From positions 81,245 to 145,244 of the forward strand of contig NZ_AOIB01000005.1 of NCBI RefSeq assembly GCF_000337675.1: 64,000 nucleotides of DNA, given 5' to 3'. Position 1 is the stretch's first letter, and every line of letters starts with the position of its first letter. The notes beneath the pieces were generated by a model that saw only the letters and a program-made list of their open reading frames with translations, ran no database searches and was not told where the DNA came from. This stretch comes from Natronococcus amylolyticus DSM 10524 (GTDB lineage: Archaea > Halobacteriota > Halobacteria > Halobacteriales > Natrialbaceae). The position numbers and the translations under genes were made by a program. Shown here one piece after another: positions 1 to 8,984 of this stretch.

Positions 1-31
1 CAGCCCGCTCAGAGATGTGTATAAGAGACAG
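1..31. other. Sequencing-library adapter remnant (Tn5/Nextera mosaic end)
   Basis: Bases 13-31 read AGATGTGTATAAGAGACAG, which is the 19-base Tn5 mosaic end used in Nextera tagmentation libraries, with no mismatch. Bases 1-12 resemble a corrupted adapter tail. This stretch is not genomic. It supplies a false ATG at position 15 that fuses five artefactual codons to the truncated lysyl-tRNA synthetase frame. Confidence 0.95.
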
Positions 32-1571
32 GATCAAGGGCGGGATCTCTCCCTCCGGTGTCCCGCACCTGGGTAACGTCAACGAGGTGATGCGGGGTTA
101 CTACGTCGCCGAGGTGCTCCGCGAGCGCGGTCACGAGGTCCAACAGGTGTTTACCGCCGACGACCGCGACCCGCTTCGGAAGCTCCCACGGACGCTATGT
201 GATCTCAAGGGGAATCTCGTCGATCTGGGCGAGGTCGACGCGGGCGCGCTCGGCCGGAACCTCGGTTCGCCGTACACCGACATTCCGGACCCCTTCGGCT
301 GCTGTGACTCCTACGGCGCACACTTCTCACAGATCATCCAGGACAGCGCCGACGCCGTCGACGTGCCGATCGAGATGGTGTCGACGACCGAACTCTACAC
401 CGACGGCGAGTTCGACGACATCACCCGACACGTCCTGGCCAATCAGGATCGCGCCCGAGAGGTGCTCTCGCAGTATCAGGACAAGGTCGACGAGGAGTAC
501 GTCCCGTTCAACCCGATCTGTGCGGAGTGTGGCAAGATCACCGAAACCGTCACTGACGCCGACCTCGAGTCGGATCCGGCGACCGTCGACTACCGCTGTA
601 CCGACATGGACGCTGGCGACCGGAGTATCGACGGCTGCGGCCACGAGGGGACGGCGACGATCCGCGAGGGGAAGATGCCCTGGCGCTTCGAGTGGCCCGG
701 CCAGTGGCAGGCCCTGGGCGTCGACTTCGAGCCGTTCGGCAAGGACCACGCCGAGGGCTCCTGGCCCAGCGGCCAGGACGTCGCGCGGAACGTCCTCGAG
801 ATCGACCCTCCGGTGCCGATGGTCTACGAGTGGTTCACCCTCGAGGGCGAACCGTTCTCCTCCTCGGAGGGCAACGTCATCCTCGTCTCGGATGTCCTCG
901 AGCTGCTCGAGCCCGAGGTGCTGCGGTACTTCTTCGCGAAGGACCCCTCGAAGGCGCGGGACTTCAGCATCGAACGCCTCGACCAGCTCGTCGACGAGTT
1001 CGACCGCTTCGAGGCGACGTACTTCGGCGAGATCGACGCCAGCGAAGACGAGCAGGCGTTCGCCGACCGGGTCTATCCCCTCGTCGTGGAAGAACCGCGA
1101 GAGGAACGGATTCGCCTGCCCTACACCTTCGCCGCGGTGCTCGGAATGTTCGACGACCCCGAGCTGCGCGAGGAGGTCGCCCGCAAGGAGGACCACATCC
1201 CCGAGGATGCTCCCGAGTGGGCCGTCGAGGGCGCCCTGGAGCGCGTCGAGCAGGCCCGCAACTGGGCGCGTCGGACCGAAAACGAGTTCGACTACGAGCT
1301 CAAGCGCAGCGCGATTCCGGACCACGAGTTCGACGCGGCGACCGAGGACGCCCTCGAGGAGCTCGCCGACTTCGTCGCGGCGGGCCACGGACCCGACGAG
1401 ATCCAGGGCGAGATCTACGAGACGGCGAAGCGCCACGACGTGGATATCGGCGACTTCTTCGGCGCCGGCTACCGGCTCTTTTTCGACGAGGAACAGGGAC
1501 CGAAGCTCGGCCCGTTCCTCGAGAAGGTCGACCGGGAGTTCGTCGTCGCGCGACTCCGTCGGGATCGCTAA
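32..1571 (+). CDS. lysS: Lysyl-tRNA synthetase, class I (5'-truncated by contig end)
   Basis: This enzyme charges tRNA-Lys with lysine in the cytosol, using the class I (archaeal) fold rather than the class II fold of most bacteria. The HIGH-type signature appears as GISPSGVPHLGN right after the adapter junction. The KMSKS-equivalent loop is FSSSEGN, about 270 residues later. A Cys-rich insert (CAEC, then two later cysteines about 25-40 residues on) fits a zinc-binding knuckle. The apparent ATG at 15 lies inside the adapter, so the real start is missing. Roughly 50 N-terminal residues are probably lost, judged from the usual distance between start and the HIGH motif. The C-terminus ends normally at a TAA codon. 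Confidence 0.95.
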
Positions 1572-1645
1572 CAGGTTCTCTGCCGTCGCCCGGCGGGCTC
1601 CGGCCAACACAAACCATTTGAGAGCCCCACCCCGAACTACGGTAG

Positions 1646-3478
1646 ATGCAACACGGCGCTCCAGCTTTCGTCTCGGTTCCGGAGCTCTTCGGTTCGACGA
1701 CGCTGACGTGGGTAGTTATCGGCCTTCTCGCCTACTGGTTCCTGATCCTCTCGCTTCGCAACGCCGGACTGTTGCCCAGCTACGTCGGGACGCAGGGACC
1801 GATCACGACGTTTCACACCAAGCGCGGCCGGAAGTTCCTGGACTGGCTTTCCGGACCGAAGCGGTTCTGGCGGGCGTGGGCCAACGTCGGAATCGGCATC
1901 GCGATCGTCGTCATGGTCGCGATGTTCGCCTTCCTCCTGTTCGCGGCAATCGCCGCGCTATCGGCACCCCAGCCAACGTCGTCGGTCCAACAGCCCCGCA
2001 ACGTACTGATCATCCCCGGCGTCAACGACTTTCTCCCCCTCTCCGCGACACCCGGTATCGTCTTCGGACTGCTCGTCGGTCTGGTCGTCCACGAGGGCGG
2101 TCACGGCCTGCTCTGTCGCGTCGAGGACATCGACATCAACTCGATGGGCGTCGCGATGCTCGCGGTTCTTCCGATCGGCGCGTTCGTCGAACCCGACCAA
2201 GAGAGCAGCAAGAAGGCCGATCGCGGGGCCCAGACTCGGATGTTCGCCGCCGGCGTCACCAACAACTTCGCGATCACGCTCGTCGCGTTCGCCCTGCTTT
2301 TCGGACCCGTCGTCGGCTCGATCGCGGTCGCCCCCGGCGCCGCCGTCGGCGGGGTCGCCCCCGGCTCACCCGCTGCCGACGCTGGCCTCGAGCCCAACGA
2401 CCGCATCACCGCGATCAACGGCGAGGAGATCGAGGACAACGATCACTTCCTCGAGCTGCTCGAGACCGCCGACGGCGAGACCGTCGAACTCGAGCGAAAC
2501 GACGAGGAAACCGTGACCGTCCAGCGATCGCTGGTCGTGACCGCGGCCATCGACGGGAACCCGGCCGGCGTCGACACCGGCGAGTCGGTGTTCGCGGTCG
2601 ACGGCGAACCGGTCGCGACCGAGGACGAACTGCTCGAGGCAGCCGGCGACGACGAGATCGTCACGCTGACCGTCGGCGAGGACGGCGACACCGACGAGCG
2701 GGAGGTCCCGATCGGCGCGGCCGTTACGATCGTCGAGGACGGACCGCTCGCCGACGCCGGCGCTCCCGCCGGAGAACAGATGGTTATCACCGAACTCGAC
2801 GGCGATCGCACCCAGTCCGCGTCGGTGCTTCAGGACAGACTCGGCGAGACCGATCCCGACGACGAGGTCACGGTCGCGGGCTACCTCGACGGCGAGCGCG
2901 TCGAGTATGAGATCACCCTCGGCGACCGAAGCCAGGTCACCGGCGGCGGAACCGCGGGCTACCAGCCGGTCGAGGGCGTCTCCGGCATCTCGGCCGAGGC
3001 GCTCGGCGTCCAGCACTACCCCGCCGAGGCGTACCTCTCCGTCCTCGGTGGCGACGGCGACGAGCAGGTCAGCCCGCTCGTCGACTCGTTCCTCGGAAAG
3101 ATCGGGTTTGCGCTGTTCCTCCCGCTGGCGGGCTTTCTCGACGTCCTGCCGTTCAACTTCGCGGGCTTTACCGGTGGGGTCGAGAACTTCTATCAGGTCG
3201 AGGGCTCGCTCTCGATACTCGGTGACTGGACGGTGTTCGTCATCGCCAATCTGCTGTTCTGGACCGGCTGGATCAACGTTCAGCTCGGCTTCTTCAACTG
3301 CATTCCGGCGTTCCCACTGGACGGGGGTCACATCCTCCGGACCAGCACGGAGGCGGTTATGTCGAGGCTGCCGATCGACGCCACCCGCGGGATGGTCAGG
3401 ATGGTGACGACGACGGTCGGGCTGGCGATGCTCGCCAGCTTCGTGTTGATGCTGTTCGGGCCGCAGCTGTTGAACTGA
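1646..3478 (+). CDS. Site-2 protease family (M50) membrane metalloprotease with PDZ repeats
   Basis: This is an intramembrane zinc protease of the RseP/SpoIVFB type. An N-terminal membrane segment lies near residues 20-40 and further segments near 80-105 and 135-150. The HEXXH metal site is HEGGH at about residues 149-153. The third ligand motif is near residue 557 (PAFPLDGGH), within the C-terminal helices. Between them sit PDZ-like modules (about 225-440) carrying 'GVAPGSPAADAGL' and 'DGPLADAGAPAG' loops, which would gate or bind substrate tails. At 610 residues it is longer than minimal S2P enzymes because of the tandem PDZ region. It follows lysS by 74 bases on the same strand. Substrates are not evident. 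Confidence 0.9.
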   Translation: MQHGAPAFVSVPELFGSTTLTWVVIGLLAYWFLILSLRNAGLLPSYVGTQGPITTFHTKRGRKFLDWLSGPKRFWRAWANVGIGIAIVVMVAMFAFLLFAAIAALSAPQPTSSVQQPRNVLIIPGVNDFLPLSATPGIVFGLLVGLVVHEGGHGLLCRVEDIDINSMGVAMLAVLPIGAFVEPDQESSKKADRGAQTRMFAAGVTNNFAITLVAFALLFGPVVGSIAVAPGAAVGGVAPGSPAADAGLEPNDRITAINGEEIEDNDHFLELLETADGETVELERNDEETVTVQRSLVVTAAIDGNPAGVDTGESVFAVDGEPVATEDELLEAAGDDEIVTLTVGEDGDTDEREVPIGAAVTIVEDGPLADAGAPAGEQMVITELDGDRTQSASVLQDRLGETDPDDEVTVAGYLDGERVEYEITLGDRSQVTGGGTAGYQPVEGVSGISAEALGVQHYPAEAYLSVLGGDGDEQVSPLVDSFLGKIGFALFLPLAGFLDVLPFNFAGFTGGVENFYQVEGSLSILGDWTVFVIANLLFWTGWINVQLGFFNCIPAFPLDGGHILRTSTEAVMSRLPIDATRGMVRMVTTTVGLAMLASFVLMLFGPQLLN

Positions 3479-3638
3479 GCGGCCGCTTTCGATCTTTGGC
3501 GAGCTCCGATGTCCTCCCGCTCGAGCGTGATCGCGTTCGAACCGATTCCGACAGCCCGTAGCGGTGGCTCTCGACGGCGATCGGATTCGCACGAAGCGAG
3601 TCAGAAGAACCGTCGTGCCTTCGAGACCGACGGGACGG

Positions 3639-4163
3639 CTACTCCTCCTCGTCGATCCCGTGGCGCTCGTAGAACTCCGGGGGTGTCTCCTCGATACGCT
3701 CGAAGTCGGCGTCGAAGTAGTGTTCGTGGTGGCGAACGACCTGTTCGACGATCCAGGCGCTGAACTCCTCGTTGAAGCGCCACTCTCCCTCCATCTCGGG
3801 TATCTCGAAGCGCTCGTCCGTCGAGAATGCCGCGTAAACGTGGAAGAAGCCGAGAATGACGTCGGCGAAGTCTCGAGCCTTCTCGGCGCCGCTCTCCCGG
3901 CGGTCGGCGAGCTCCTCGTGTCCGTCGTCGGTCAGCTCGAAGTACTTCCGGTCGGGCTCGTCCTCGCGTTCGATCCGTTCGGCCCACCCCTTCTCCTCGA
4001 ACTTGTAGAGGATGGGGTAGACCGAGCCGTAGGACGGTTCCCAGTGGCCGCCGCTGATGTCGCGGATCTCCTTGAGAATCTCGTAGCCGTACCGAGGTTT
4101 CTCCTCGAGTAGCTCGAGGACGAGATACGCGATCACTCCCTTCGGCGGTCCACTCTTCCGCAT
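3639..4163 (-). CDS. PadR-family winged-helix transcriptional regulator
   Basis: The 174-residue product begins MRKSGPPKGVIAYLVLELL and carries the PadR winged helix in its first ~95 residues (helix-turn-helix with 'RYGYEILKEI' and the wing 'SYGSVYPILYKFEEKGW'). The C-terminal half is helical and acidic and probably forms the dimer arm. The frame stays open 57 codons upstream, but the ATG at 4163 was chosen because it gives the canonical PadR N-terminus and has a TATA-like box 17-28 bases upstream. The target is not apparent. It is convergent with the M50 protease gene, so autoregulation is the simplest guess. Confidence 0.87.
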   Translation of the reverse strand: MRKSGPPKGVIAYLVLELLEEKPRYGYEILKEIRDISGGHWEPSYGSVYPILYKFEEKGWAERIEREDEPDRKYFELTDDGHEELADRRESGAEKARDFADVILGFFHVYAAFSTDERFEIPEMEGEWRFNEEFSAWIVEQVVRHHEHYFDADFERIEETPPEFYERHGIDEEE

Positions 4164-4179
4164 GTGCGTCGAGGTTTTG

Positions 4180-4191
4180 ACGGATATACGT
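4180..4191 (-). promoter_or_regulatory. TATA-like box / near-palindrome upstream of padR gene
   Basis: On the plus strand the site reads ACGGATATACGT, a near-perfect palindrome except for one base pair. It contains the TATA-like element for the gene starting at 4163. Its overlap with the core promoter would suit autoregulation by the PadR protein, but this is inference. Confidence 0.4.
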
Positions 4192-4355
4192 AAAGGGTTT
4201 CGGTCACCCCCGTTCACGAAGGCTCGAGAGACAGGCGATCGACGGAGAGCTGAACAGTTCCGTTGATCGCCATTGTCAGCGATTCGAATCGTCTTGGCGA
4301 GTTCTATAGTAGCCACTGAGTGAGAAGGTCGCAACGACCGGTTCCCGATGCTAGG

Positions 4356-4877
4356 CTACTCCTCCCGGAGTTCGACGGCGCCGGCCATCTCATCCGGGTG
4401 CGTTTCACAGACGTACTGTTCGACCTCGTCGGTCGCGTCGGCGACGAGCGTCTCCGTCTCTCCCTCGTCCTCGAGGAACGCCGAGGCCGCGATGGGGTTG
4501 GAGCCGTCCCACAGCGCGAAGTTGTGGACGTCACCGTCCTCGTTCGTAACTCGGAACTCGTACTCGCGGCCCTCGTAGAGGGCGATATCCGGGTTCTCCT
4601 CGTCCTCGATGGCCTCGGGCTCGATCCCGATCCAGCCGTCGGTGTCGGCCTCGAACTCGAGCGTCGAGACGTCCTCCCACTCGTCCTCGTCGTCCTCGGG
4701 CGGGTCGGGGTCGTCCTCGTCGGCTTCGTCGGTGACCGTCTCGTCGCTCTCGTTCTGATCGGGTTCGCCCTCGCCGTCGCCCGTTCCTTCGGTACAGCCG
4801 GCGGCGAGCGCGACTCCGGCGGTCGCGCCGACTAGCCGAAGCGTCGATCGGCGCGACCGTGGGTCGGTTCGGGGCAT
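4356..4877 (-). CDS. Halocyanin-like blue copper lipoprotein (Tat lipoprotein)
   Basis: The 173-residue protein is exported by the twin-arginine route (SRRSTLRLVG) and lipid-anchored at the Cys of LAAGC (residue 28). An acidic tether rich in Asp/Glu/Pro spans residues 30-68. The cupredoxin domain then carries the complete type 1 copper ligand set: His118 (VHNF), Cys157, His160 and Met164 in C-x2-H-x3-M spacing. Such proteins are membrane-anchored electron carriers in haloarchaea. It is divergent from the pitA gene, with about 117 bases between starts. The electron partner cannot be deduced from neighbours. Confidence 0.88.
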   Translation of the reverse strand: MPRTDPRSRRSTLRLVGATAGVALAAGCTEGTGDGEGEPDQNESDETVTDEADEDDPDPPEDDEDEWEDVSTLEFEADTDGWIGIEPEAIEDEENPDIALYEGREYEFRVTNEDGDVHNFALWDGSNPIAASAFLEDEGETETLVADATDEVEQYVCETHPDEMAGAVELREE

Positions 4878-4994
4878 CGGTTAGTGTTTGTTCTCGAGGC
4901 ACCTGAAGAAGCGGCAGACATTCGCGGGGATTCGATAGTCGAACGGCAGCGCGAAACCCTGTCCTTCTTGACGGCGCCGGCCTAAGCCGCGCGT

Positions 4995-6500
4995 ATGGAA
5001 CGACGACGACCGCCACAGACCGAAGAGGGCTGGTACGTGCTCCACGACTTCCGGTCGATCGACTGGGACGCCTGGCGGGACGCCCCCGAACGGCACCGCT
5101 CGAGCGCGCTCGAGGAGGGAGTCGACTACCTCTCGGCCGCCGAGGACGCCGTCGACGCCGAGGAGGGCGAGTCGGCGACGTTCGCGATGCTCGGCCACAA
5201 GGCCGACCTGCTGGTGCTTCACCTGCGGCCCACGCTCGCCGACATCGACGCGCTAGAGCGCGGGTTCGAGCAGACCGCGCTCGCGGAGTACACCGAGCGC
5301 GCGGATTCGTACCTCTCGGTAACCGAGGTCTCGGGCTACATGTCCGAGGAGTTCTTCGAGGACGACGAGGAGGTCGAGGACACCGGGATGCGCCGGTACA
5401 TCGAAACCCGGCTGAAGCCGACGATCCCGGACAGCGAGTTCGTCAGCTTCTATCCGATGGACAAACGTCGCGGCGACGCGGACAACTGGTACGACCTGCC
5501 GTTCGACGAGCGCGCCAACCACCTCTCGAGCCACGGCGAGATCGGCAAGGAGTACGCGGGGCGGGTCACCCAGATCATCTCCGGCAGCATCGGCCTCGAC
5601 GACTTCGAGTGGGGCGTGACGCTGTTCGCCGACGATCCCACCGACGTCAAGGACCTGCTCTACGAGATGCGGTTCGACCCCTCGACCTCCCGGTTCGCGG
5701 AGTTCGGCCGATTCCTCTCGGGGCGGCGGTTCCCGCCTACACAGCTGAGAGCGTTCCTGGCGGGTGAGCCGATTCCGCAGGACGAGTCCGATCACGGCCA
5801 CAACCACGGCGAGTCCACACACGGCGACTCGAGCGGCCACCATCACGGCGATTCCGACGGCTCCGACGGCCACCACGGCGGAGACGACGGGGACGACGAC
5901 GAGTCGGTCCGCAGCGAACTCGAGGAGATGGGCGTCTACGCGGGTCAGCCCCACGGCGAGGACGTCCACGCCGTCGTGCTCTACTCGGCGGCCGACCCCG
6001 AGGAGCTGTACGAGGAGGTCGACGGCCTCCGGACGAACTTCGATCACTACGACACCCACGTCAAGACCGCCGTCTACGAGCCGAGCGAACTCGCCGACGA
6101 GGAGAGCGAAACCGCCGTCGTCAGCCTCTGGGAAACCGAACGGGCGGCCAACACCGCTGCCGGGTTCCTCGCCGACCTCCCCGAGATCGTGCGGCAGGCA
6201 GGAGACGACAGCGACGACTCCTGGGGGACGATGGGAATGTTCTACGCCGTCAAGCCCGAACACCGCGAGGACTTCATCGACACCTTCGAGGACGCCGGCG
6301 CCCTGCTCGCGGACATGGAGGGCCACCGCAAGACCGACCTGCTGGCTAACCTCGAGGACGAGAACGACATGTTCATCGCCAGCCGCTGGGACTCCCGCGA
6401 GGACGCCATGCAGTTCTTCCGCAGCGACGCCTTCGCCGACGCCGTCGAGTTCGGTCGGGACGTCCTCGAGAAGCGACCGCGACACGTCTTCCTGGCCTAG
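4995..6500 (+). CDS. pitA: PitA-type fusion: chlorite dismutase-like haem protein (coproheme decarboxylase family) plus ABM domain
   Basis: Residues 1-250 are a chlorite-dismutase-fold domain of the HemQ/ChdC kind, which converts coproheme to haem b. Tyr153 (SFYPMDKRR) and His180 (SSHGEIGKEY) lie 27 residues apart. That is the same spacing as Tyr147 and His174 of the Listeria enzyme, the catalytic Tyr and the proximal haem ligand. A His/Asp-rich linker spans about 266-302 (HNHGESTHGD, GHHHGDSDG). Residues 310-501 form an antibiotic-biosynthesis-monooxygenase-like dimeric alpha-beta domain. The haloarchaeal fusion is known as PitA, which co-purifies on nickel columns because of its His-rich linker. 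The stop overlaps the stop of the opposing gene by four bases. Confidence 0.9.
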   Translation: MERRRPPQTEEGWYVLHDFRSIDWDAWRDAPERHRSSALEEGVDYLSAAEDAVDAEEGESATFAMLGHKADLLVLHLRPTLADIDALERGFEQTALAEYTERADSYLSVTEVSGYMSEEFFEDDEEVEDTGMRRYIETRLKPTIPDSEFVSFYPMDKRRGDADNWYDLPFDERANHLSSHGEIGKEYAGRVTQIISGSIGLDDFEWGVTLFADDPTDVKDLLYEMRFDPSTSRFAEFGRFLSGRRFPPTQLRAFLAGEPIPQDESDHGHNHGESTHGDSSGHHHGDSDGSDGHHGGDDGDDDESVRSELEEMGVYAGQPHGEDVHAVVLYSAADPEELYEEVDGLRTNFDHYDTHVKTAVYEPSELADEESETAVVSLWETERAANTAAGFLADLPEIVRQAGDDSDDSWGTMGMFYAVKPEHREDFIDTFEDAGALLADMEGHRKTDLLANLEDENDMFIASRWDSREDAMQFFRSDAFADAVEFGRDVLEKRPRHVFLA

Positions 6501-6685
6501 AAGGGATCGGACGGCCCGATTCCGTCGTAAAGGAGGTAGCCAGCGACCCCGGCGAGCCCGAGCACGAGCGTGAGGTAGGGCCATCTGCCGGCGTCGTGGT
6601 CGGTCAACGTGGCGTGTGCGACGATGACGACGGTGAAGCCGACGTTCGCGACCGCCATCGCGAGCAGGAACGAAACGGTTTCCAT
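6497..6685 (-). CDS. Small two-helix membrane protein, unknown function
   Basis: The 62-residue product starts METVSFLLAMAVAN and has two hydrophobic segments (about residues 3-22 and 36-54) joined by a short polar loop containing HDAGRW. The open frame extends to an ATG at 6775, but the added 30 residues are strongly basic and polar, so the start at 6685 is preferred. The last four bases are shared with the end of pitA on the other strand. I do not recognise a family. Confidence 0.55.
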   Translation of the reverse strand: METVSFLLAMAVANVGFTVVIVAHATLTDHDAGRWPYLTLVLGLAGVAGYLLYDGIGPSDPF

Positions 6686-6900
6686 CGTTCGTAGGGTTCG
6701 GCGTCGCCCAGATAGCCGTTTCGGACCATCATCCGCTGGTTCGGTTTCTCGAGAGCGGACGTCTTCGATATCCACTGCGGGCAGTCGACGCTGTGAGCCG
6801 GCCGTCGGAGAAGGGATCCGATCGCCCGAACGAAAATCAGGGGCGGTTCTCGTCGATTGGATCGTCGGGAACGCGGTGGAGCCGCGTTCGGTGAGTACAG

Positions 6901-7326
6901 TTAGTCGAAGTCGTGATCCGGATCGTCCTCGACCGTCCGCTTCATCGAGTCGCGGCGGGACTTGGCGTCCCGACCCGTCGCCTCGAGCAGGAAGTCGTTT
7001 TTCGCGTCGACGGCCTCGCCTGCGGCCTCGAGTTCGTCGGGGCCGAGCTCCGTGGGGTCGCGTTCGTGGAACTCGACGGCGAGCTTGTCCTTCTTGCCGG
7101 AGTATTCGACGGTGCCGACGACGATTTTCTCGAAGACGGGGTTGTCGGGTTCGGCGATCACGTACAGGTCGCTTCCCTTGAATTCCTGGGTGTCCGTAAT
7201 CGGTCCGAAGTAGTCCACGACGGTGGCCTCCATATCGGGAACTCGCTCCTCGAGATACTCACCGCGGCGCATCTTGTACTCCTTCATGAATTGGTGATAC
7301 ACGGGGGAGTGTTTACCTCTTTTCAT
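6901..7326 (-). CDS. Conserved haloarchaeal protein (DUF5611-like)
   Basis: A 141-residue basic/acidic protein beginning MKRGKHSPVYHQFMKEYKM. The first two-thirds look like a mixed alpha-beta domain with a beta-rich core (DLYVIAEPDNPVFEKIVVGT). The C-terminal 45 residues are charged, helical and end in an acidic tail. It resembles the haloarchaeal family annotated DUF5611 from memory; no search was done. There is no membrane segment or signal. The gene stands alone between two minus-strand genes, with about 117 bases before the next start, so it is probably monocistronic. Confidence 0.7.
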   Translation of the reverse strand: MKRGKHSPVYHQFMKEYKMRRGEYLEERVPDMEATVVDYFGPITDTQEFKGSDLYVIAEPDNPVFEKIVVGTVEYSGKKDKLAVEFHERDPTELGPDELEAAGEAVDAKNDFLLEATGRDAKSRRDSMKRTVEDDPDHDFD

Positions 7327-7443
7327 AGCCGCTGTCGGGGTTCCCGCTCGAGTCGGGCGACAAACCCGAACATCGCTTGAGTCGGGAACGGTCTCACGAT
7401 CGTGAGAAACTCAGGAAATAGAACAGGAGCCGCGAAACCGGCG

Positions 7444-8505
7444 TCAGCGGTCGGGCTGTGCGCCGAGATATCCCATCTGACAGTCGGGACAGATGTCGCC
7501 GGTTCGAAGGGAGCTGCGTTCGGTGCCCGCGGTAAAGCCACAGCGGGGGCAGTGCAGTTCCGCCTGGCCGTCGCCGCCCGGGATCCCCCCTTCGTTGCCG
7601 GGCGTCGGCGCCTCACTTGCTCGCTCGATGCCGCTTCCGGGTTCGGCACTGGGTTCCGCGTCGACCGTCGTCCCCTCGCTTCTCGAAGCCGGCGGACCGC
7701 CCGCGGGCGTACTCCCCGGTCCGGACGGTTCGGGTCCCGCTTCAGGCTCGGTCTCGCCGTCGCTCGAGTTCGCCTCGATCATCTCGGCTCCGGTGTCGAG
7801 CAAGATCGCGTCGTCCTCGAGCGGTTCGGACTCCCTGTCGGGCCAGTCCTCGGCCTCGTCGTCGCTCCCGCGCTCGACCGGTGGACCGACGTCGCTGGAG
7901 TCGGGCCACTCGCCGTACTCGCGGTCGCGGGTCGTCGTGCCGTCGTCCTCGAGGATCTCGCCGTCGTCGGTGACCGGGTCGCCGTTCTCGTCGGTCGGGA
8001 GTTCGACTCCGGTGTCGGCGGCGTCGGTTTCGGTGGCGCTCGAGCCCGTGGAGCCGAAGCTGGTAGCATCGGTTTCGGCGAAGTCGCTCTCGGCGGCGTC
8101 GCCCTCGAGGGGTTCGGTCCCGGGGGTTCCCTCCTCGGTCCCGGCTGACGACGAGGGTTGTGGCGGCGCGGGCTCGTTCCCGGTGTCGTCGGCGTCGATG
8201 AACGTCGCATCCGTTGCTCCCGGTTCGGCCGTGAATCCGCCGGTGTCGGTGCCGGGTTCGGCTGCCGGCGGCTCCGCCGATCGGGGTGTCGATTGCGGCT
8301 CGGGTTCGTCGGGTCGTGGGCCGGCATCCGCCATCGAGATGCTCCGCACTTCGGTGTTCTCGCTGACGACGTGTTTGTCGCCACAGCGAGCACACTCCTC
8401 GTACTCCCGGACAGTGACGACGACCTCACTCCCCCGCTCTTCGCGCTCGCGTTCGACGTCGACGTCTCCGTAGTCGTGACCGAGCAGCGAACATCGCAGG
8501 ACCAT
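7444..8505 (-). CDS. Double zinc-ribbon protein with long acidic low-complexity linker (DUF7093-like)
   Basis: The 353-residue product has an N-terminal putative zinc module (MVLRCSLLGHDYG, then ECARCGDKH), a central region of about 230 residues rich in Asp, Glu, Pro, Ser, Thr and Gly, and a C-terminal zinc ribbon (HCPRCGF ... CPDCQMGYLG). The disordered middle with ends that bind metal suggests a scaffold or nucleic-acid-associated protein; the function is unknown. The frame is open for 50 further codons upstream, but ATG at 8505 starts the conserved MVLRC segment and has a T-rich TATA box 23-32 bases upstream. It is divergent from the small winged-helix gene at 8646. Confidence 0.8.
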   Translation of the reverse strand: MVLRCSLLGHDYGDVDVEREREERGSEVVVTVREYEECARCGDKHVVSENTEVRSISMADAGPRPDEPEPQSTPRSAEPPAAEPGTDTGGFTAEPGATDATFIDADDTGNEPAPPQPSSSAGTEEGTPGTEPLEGDAAESDFAETDATSFGSTGSSATETDAADTGVELPTDENGDPVTDDGEILEDDGTTTRDREYGEWPDSSDVGPPVERGSDDEAEDWPDRESEPLEDDAILLDTGAEMIEANSSDGETEPEAGPEPSGPGSTPAGGPPASRSEGTTVDAEPSAEPGSGIERASEAPTPGNEGGIPGGDGQAELHCPRCGFTAGTERSSLRTGDICPDCQMGYLGAQPDR

Positions 8506-8527
8506 TGTCTCACCGTATCGAGTCAGG

Positions 8528-8537
8528 CCATAAAAAA
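8528..8537 (-). promoter_or_regulatory. TATA-like box, leaderless promoter of the double zinc-ribbon gene
   Basis: On the minus strand the site reads TTTTTTATGG. Its centre is about 28 bases before the ATG at 8505, the distance expected for a leaderless haloarchaeal transcript. Confidence 0.6.
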
Positions 8538-8645
8538 CGTACTGCATGGCCGCTGTCGCGGCTCTGTCGGTCCCGCCTGTCGATCGCTCGAGGACGGTAG
8601 CCGAACGACAAACGTCAAATCCCGGGTCGACGAATAGACCGACGG

Positions 8646-8945
8646 ATGAGAGCAAAGCGGGAGTACCGGGACCGGGCGGAGACCGAGGTGGCGGTACTCG
8701 ACGCGCTCGTCGACCGGGCCGACGACGGGATGACCATCTTCGAACTCCGCGCGGAGGCCGGAGTCGACATCGACGAACTCGAGGAGGCGCTCGCGACGCT
8801 CAAGGAAGACGGGCTGATCGACGTCGACGCGGGGGCCAGCGAGACGGTGATCAAGCCTGACGAGCGCGTCGTCCCGGAGATACCGACCGACGACGCCGAC
8901 GAGCAGTCGATCGGCGACTGGCTCCGCGAACGGATGCCCTTCTGA
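8646..8945 (+). CDS. Small winged-helix protein (DUF6432-like)
   Basis: A 99-residue protein with an N-terminal winged helix: helices around AETEVAVLDALVDRA, MTIFELRAEAGV and DELEEALATLKEDGLID, then a short beta wing. The tail is acidic and ends WLRERMPF. It probably binds DNA or acts as a protein-interaction wHTH. It lies 39 bases upstream of the ygfZ-like gene on the same strand and is likely co-transcribed with it. The DUF6432 name is from memory and was not checked. Confidence 0.75.
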   Translation: MRAKREYRDRAETEVAVLDALVDRADDGMTIFELRAEAGVDIDELEEALATLKEDGLIDVDAGASETVIKPDERVVPEIPTDDADEQSIGDWLRERMPF

Positions 8946-8984
8946 ATCGAAACGCCTGTGGGTGCCTGTCCCCTCTCGGTATCC

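Noticed and set aside
199-2910. A 903-codon plus-strand frame overlapping lysS and the M50 protease
   Set aside because: It is Arg/Ser/Thr-rich without motifs and lies in the wrong frame over two recognised genes; long shadow frames are expected at this G+C.
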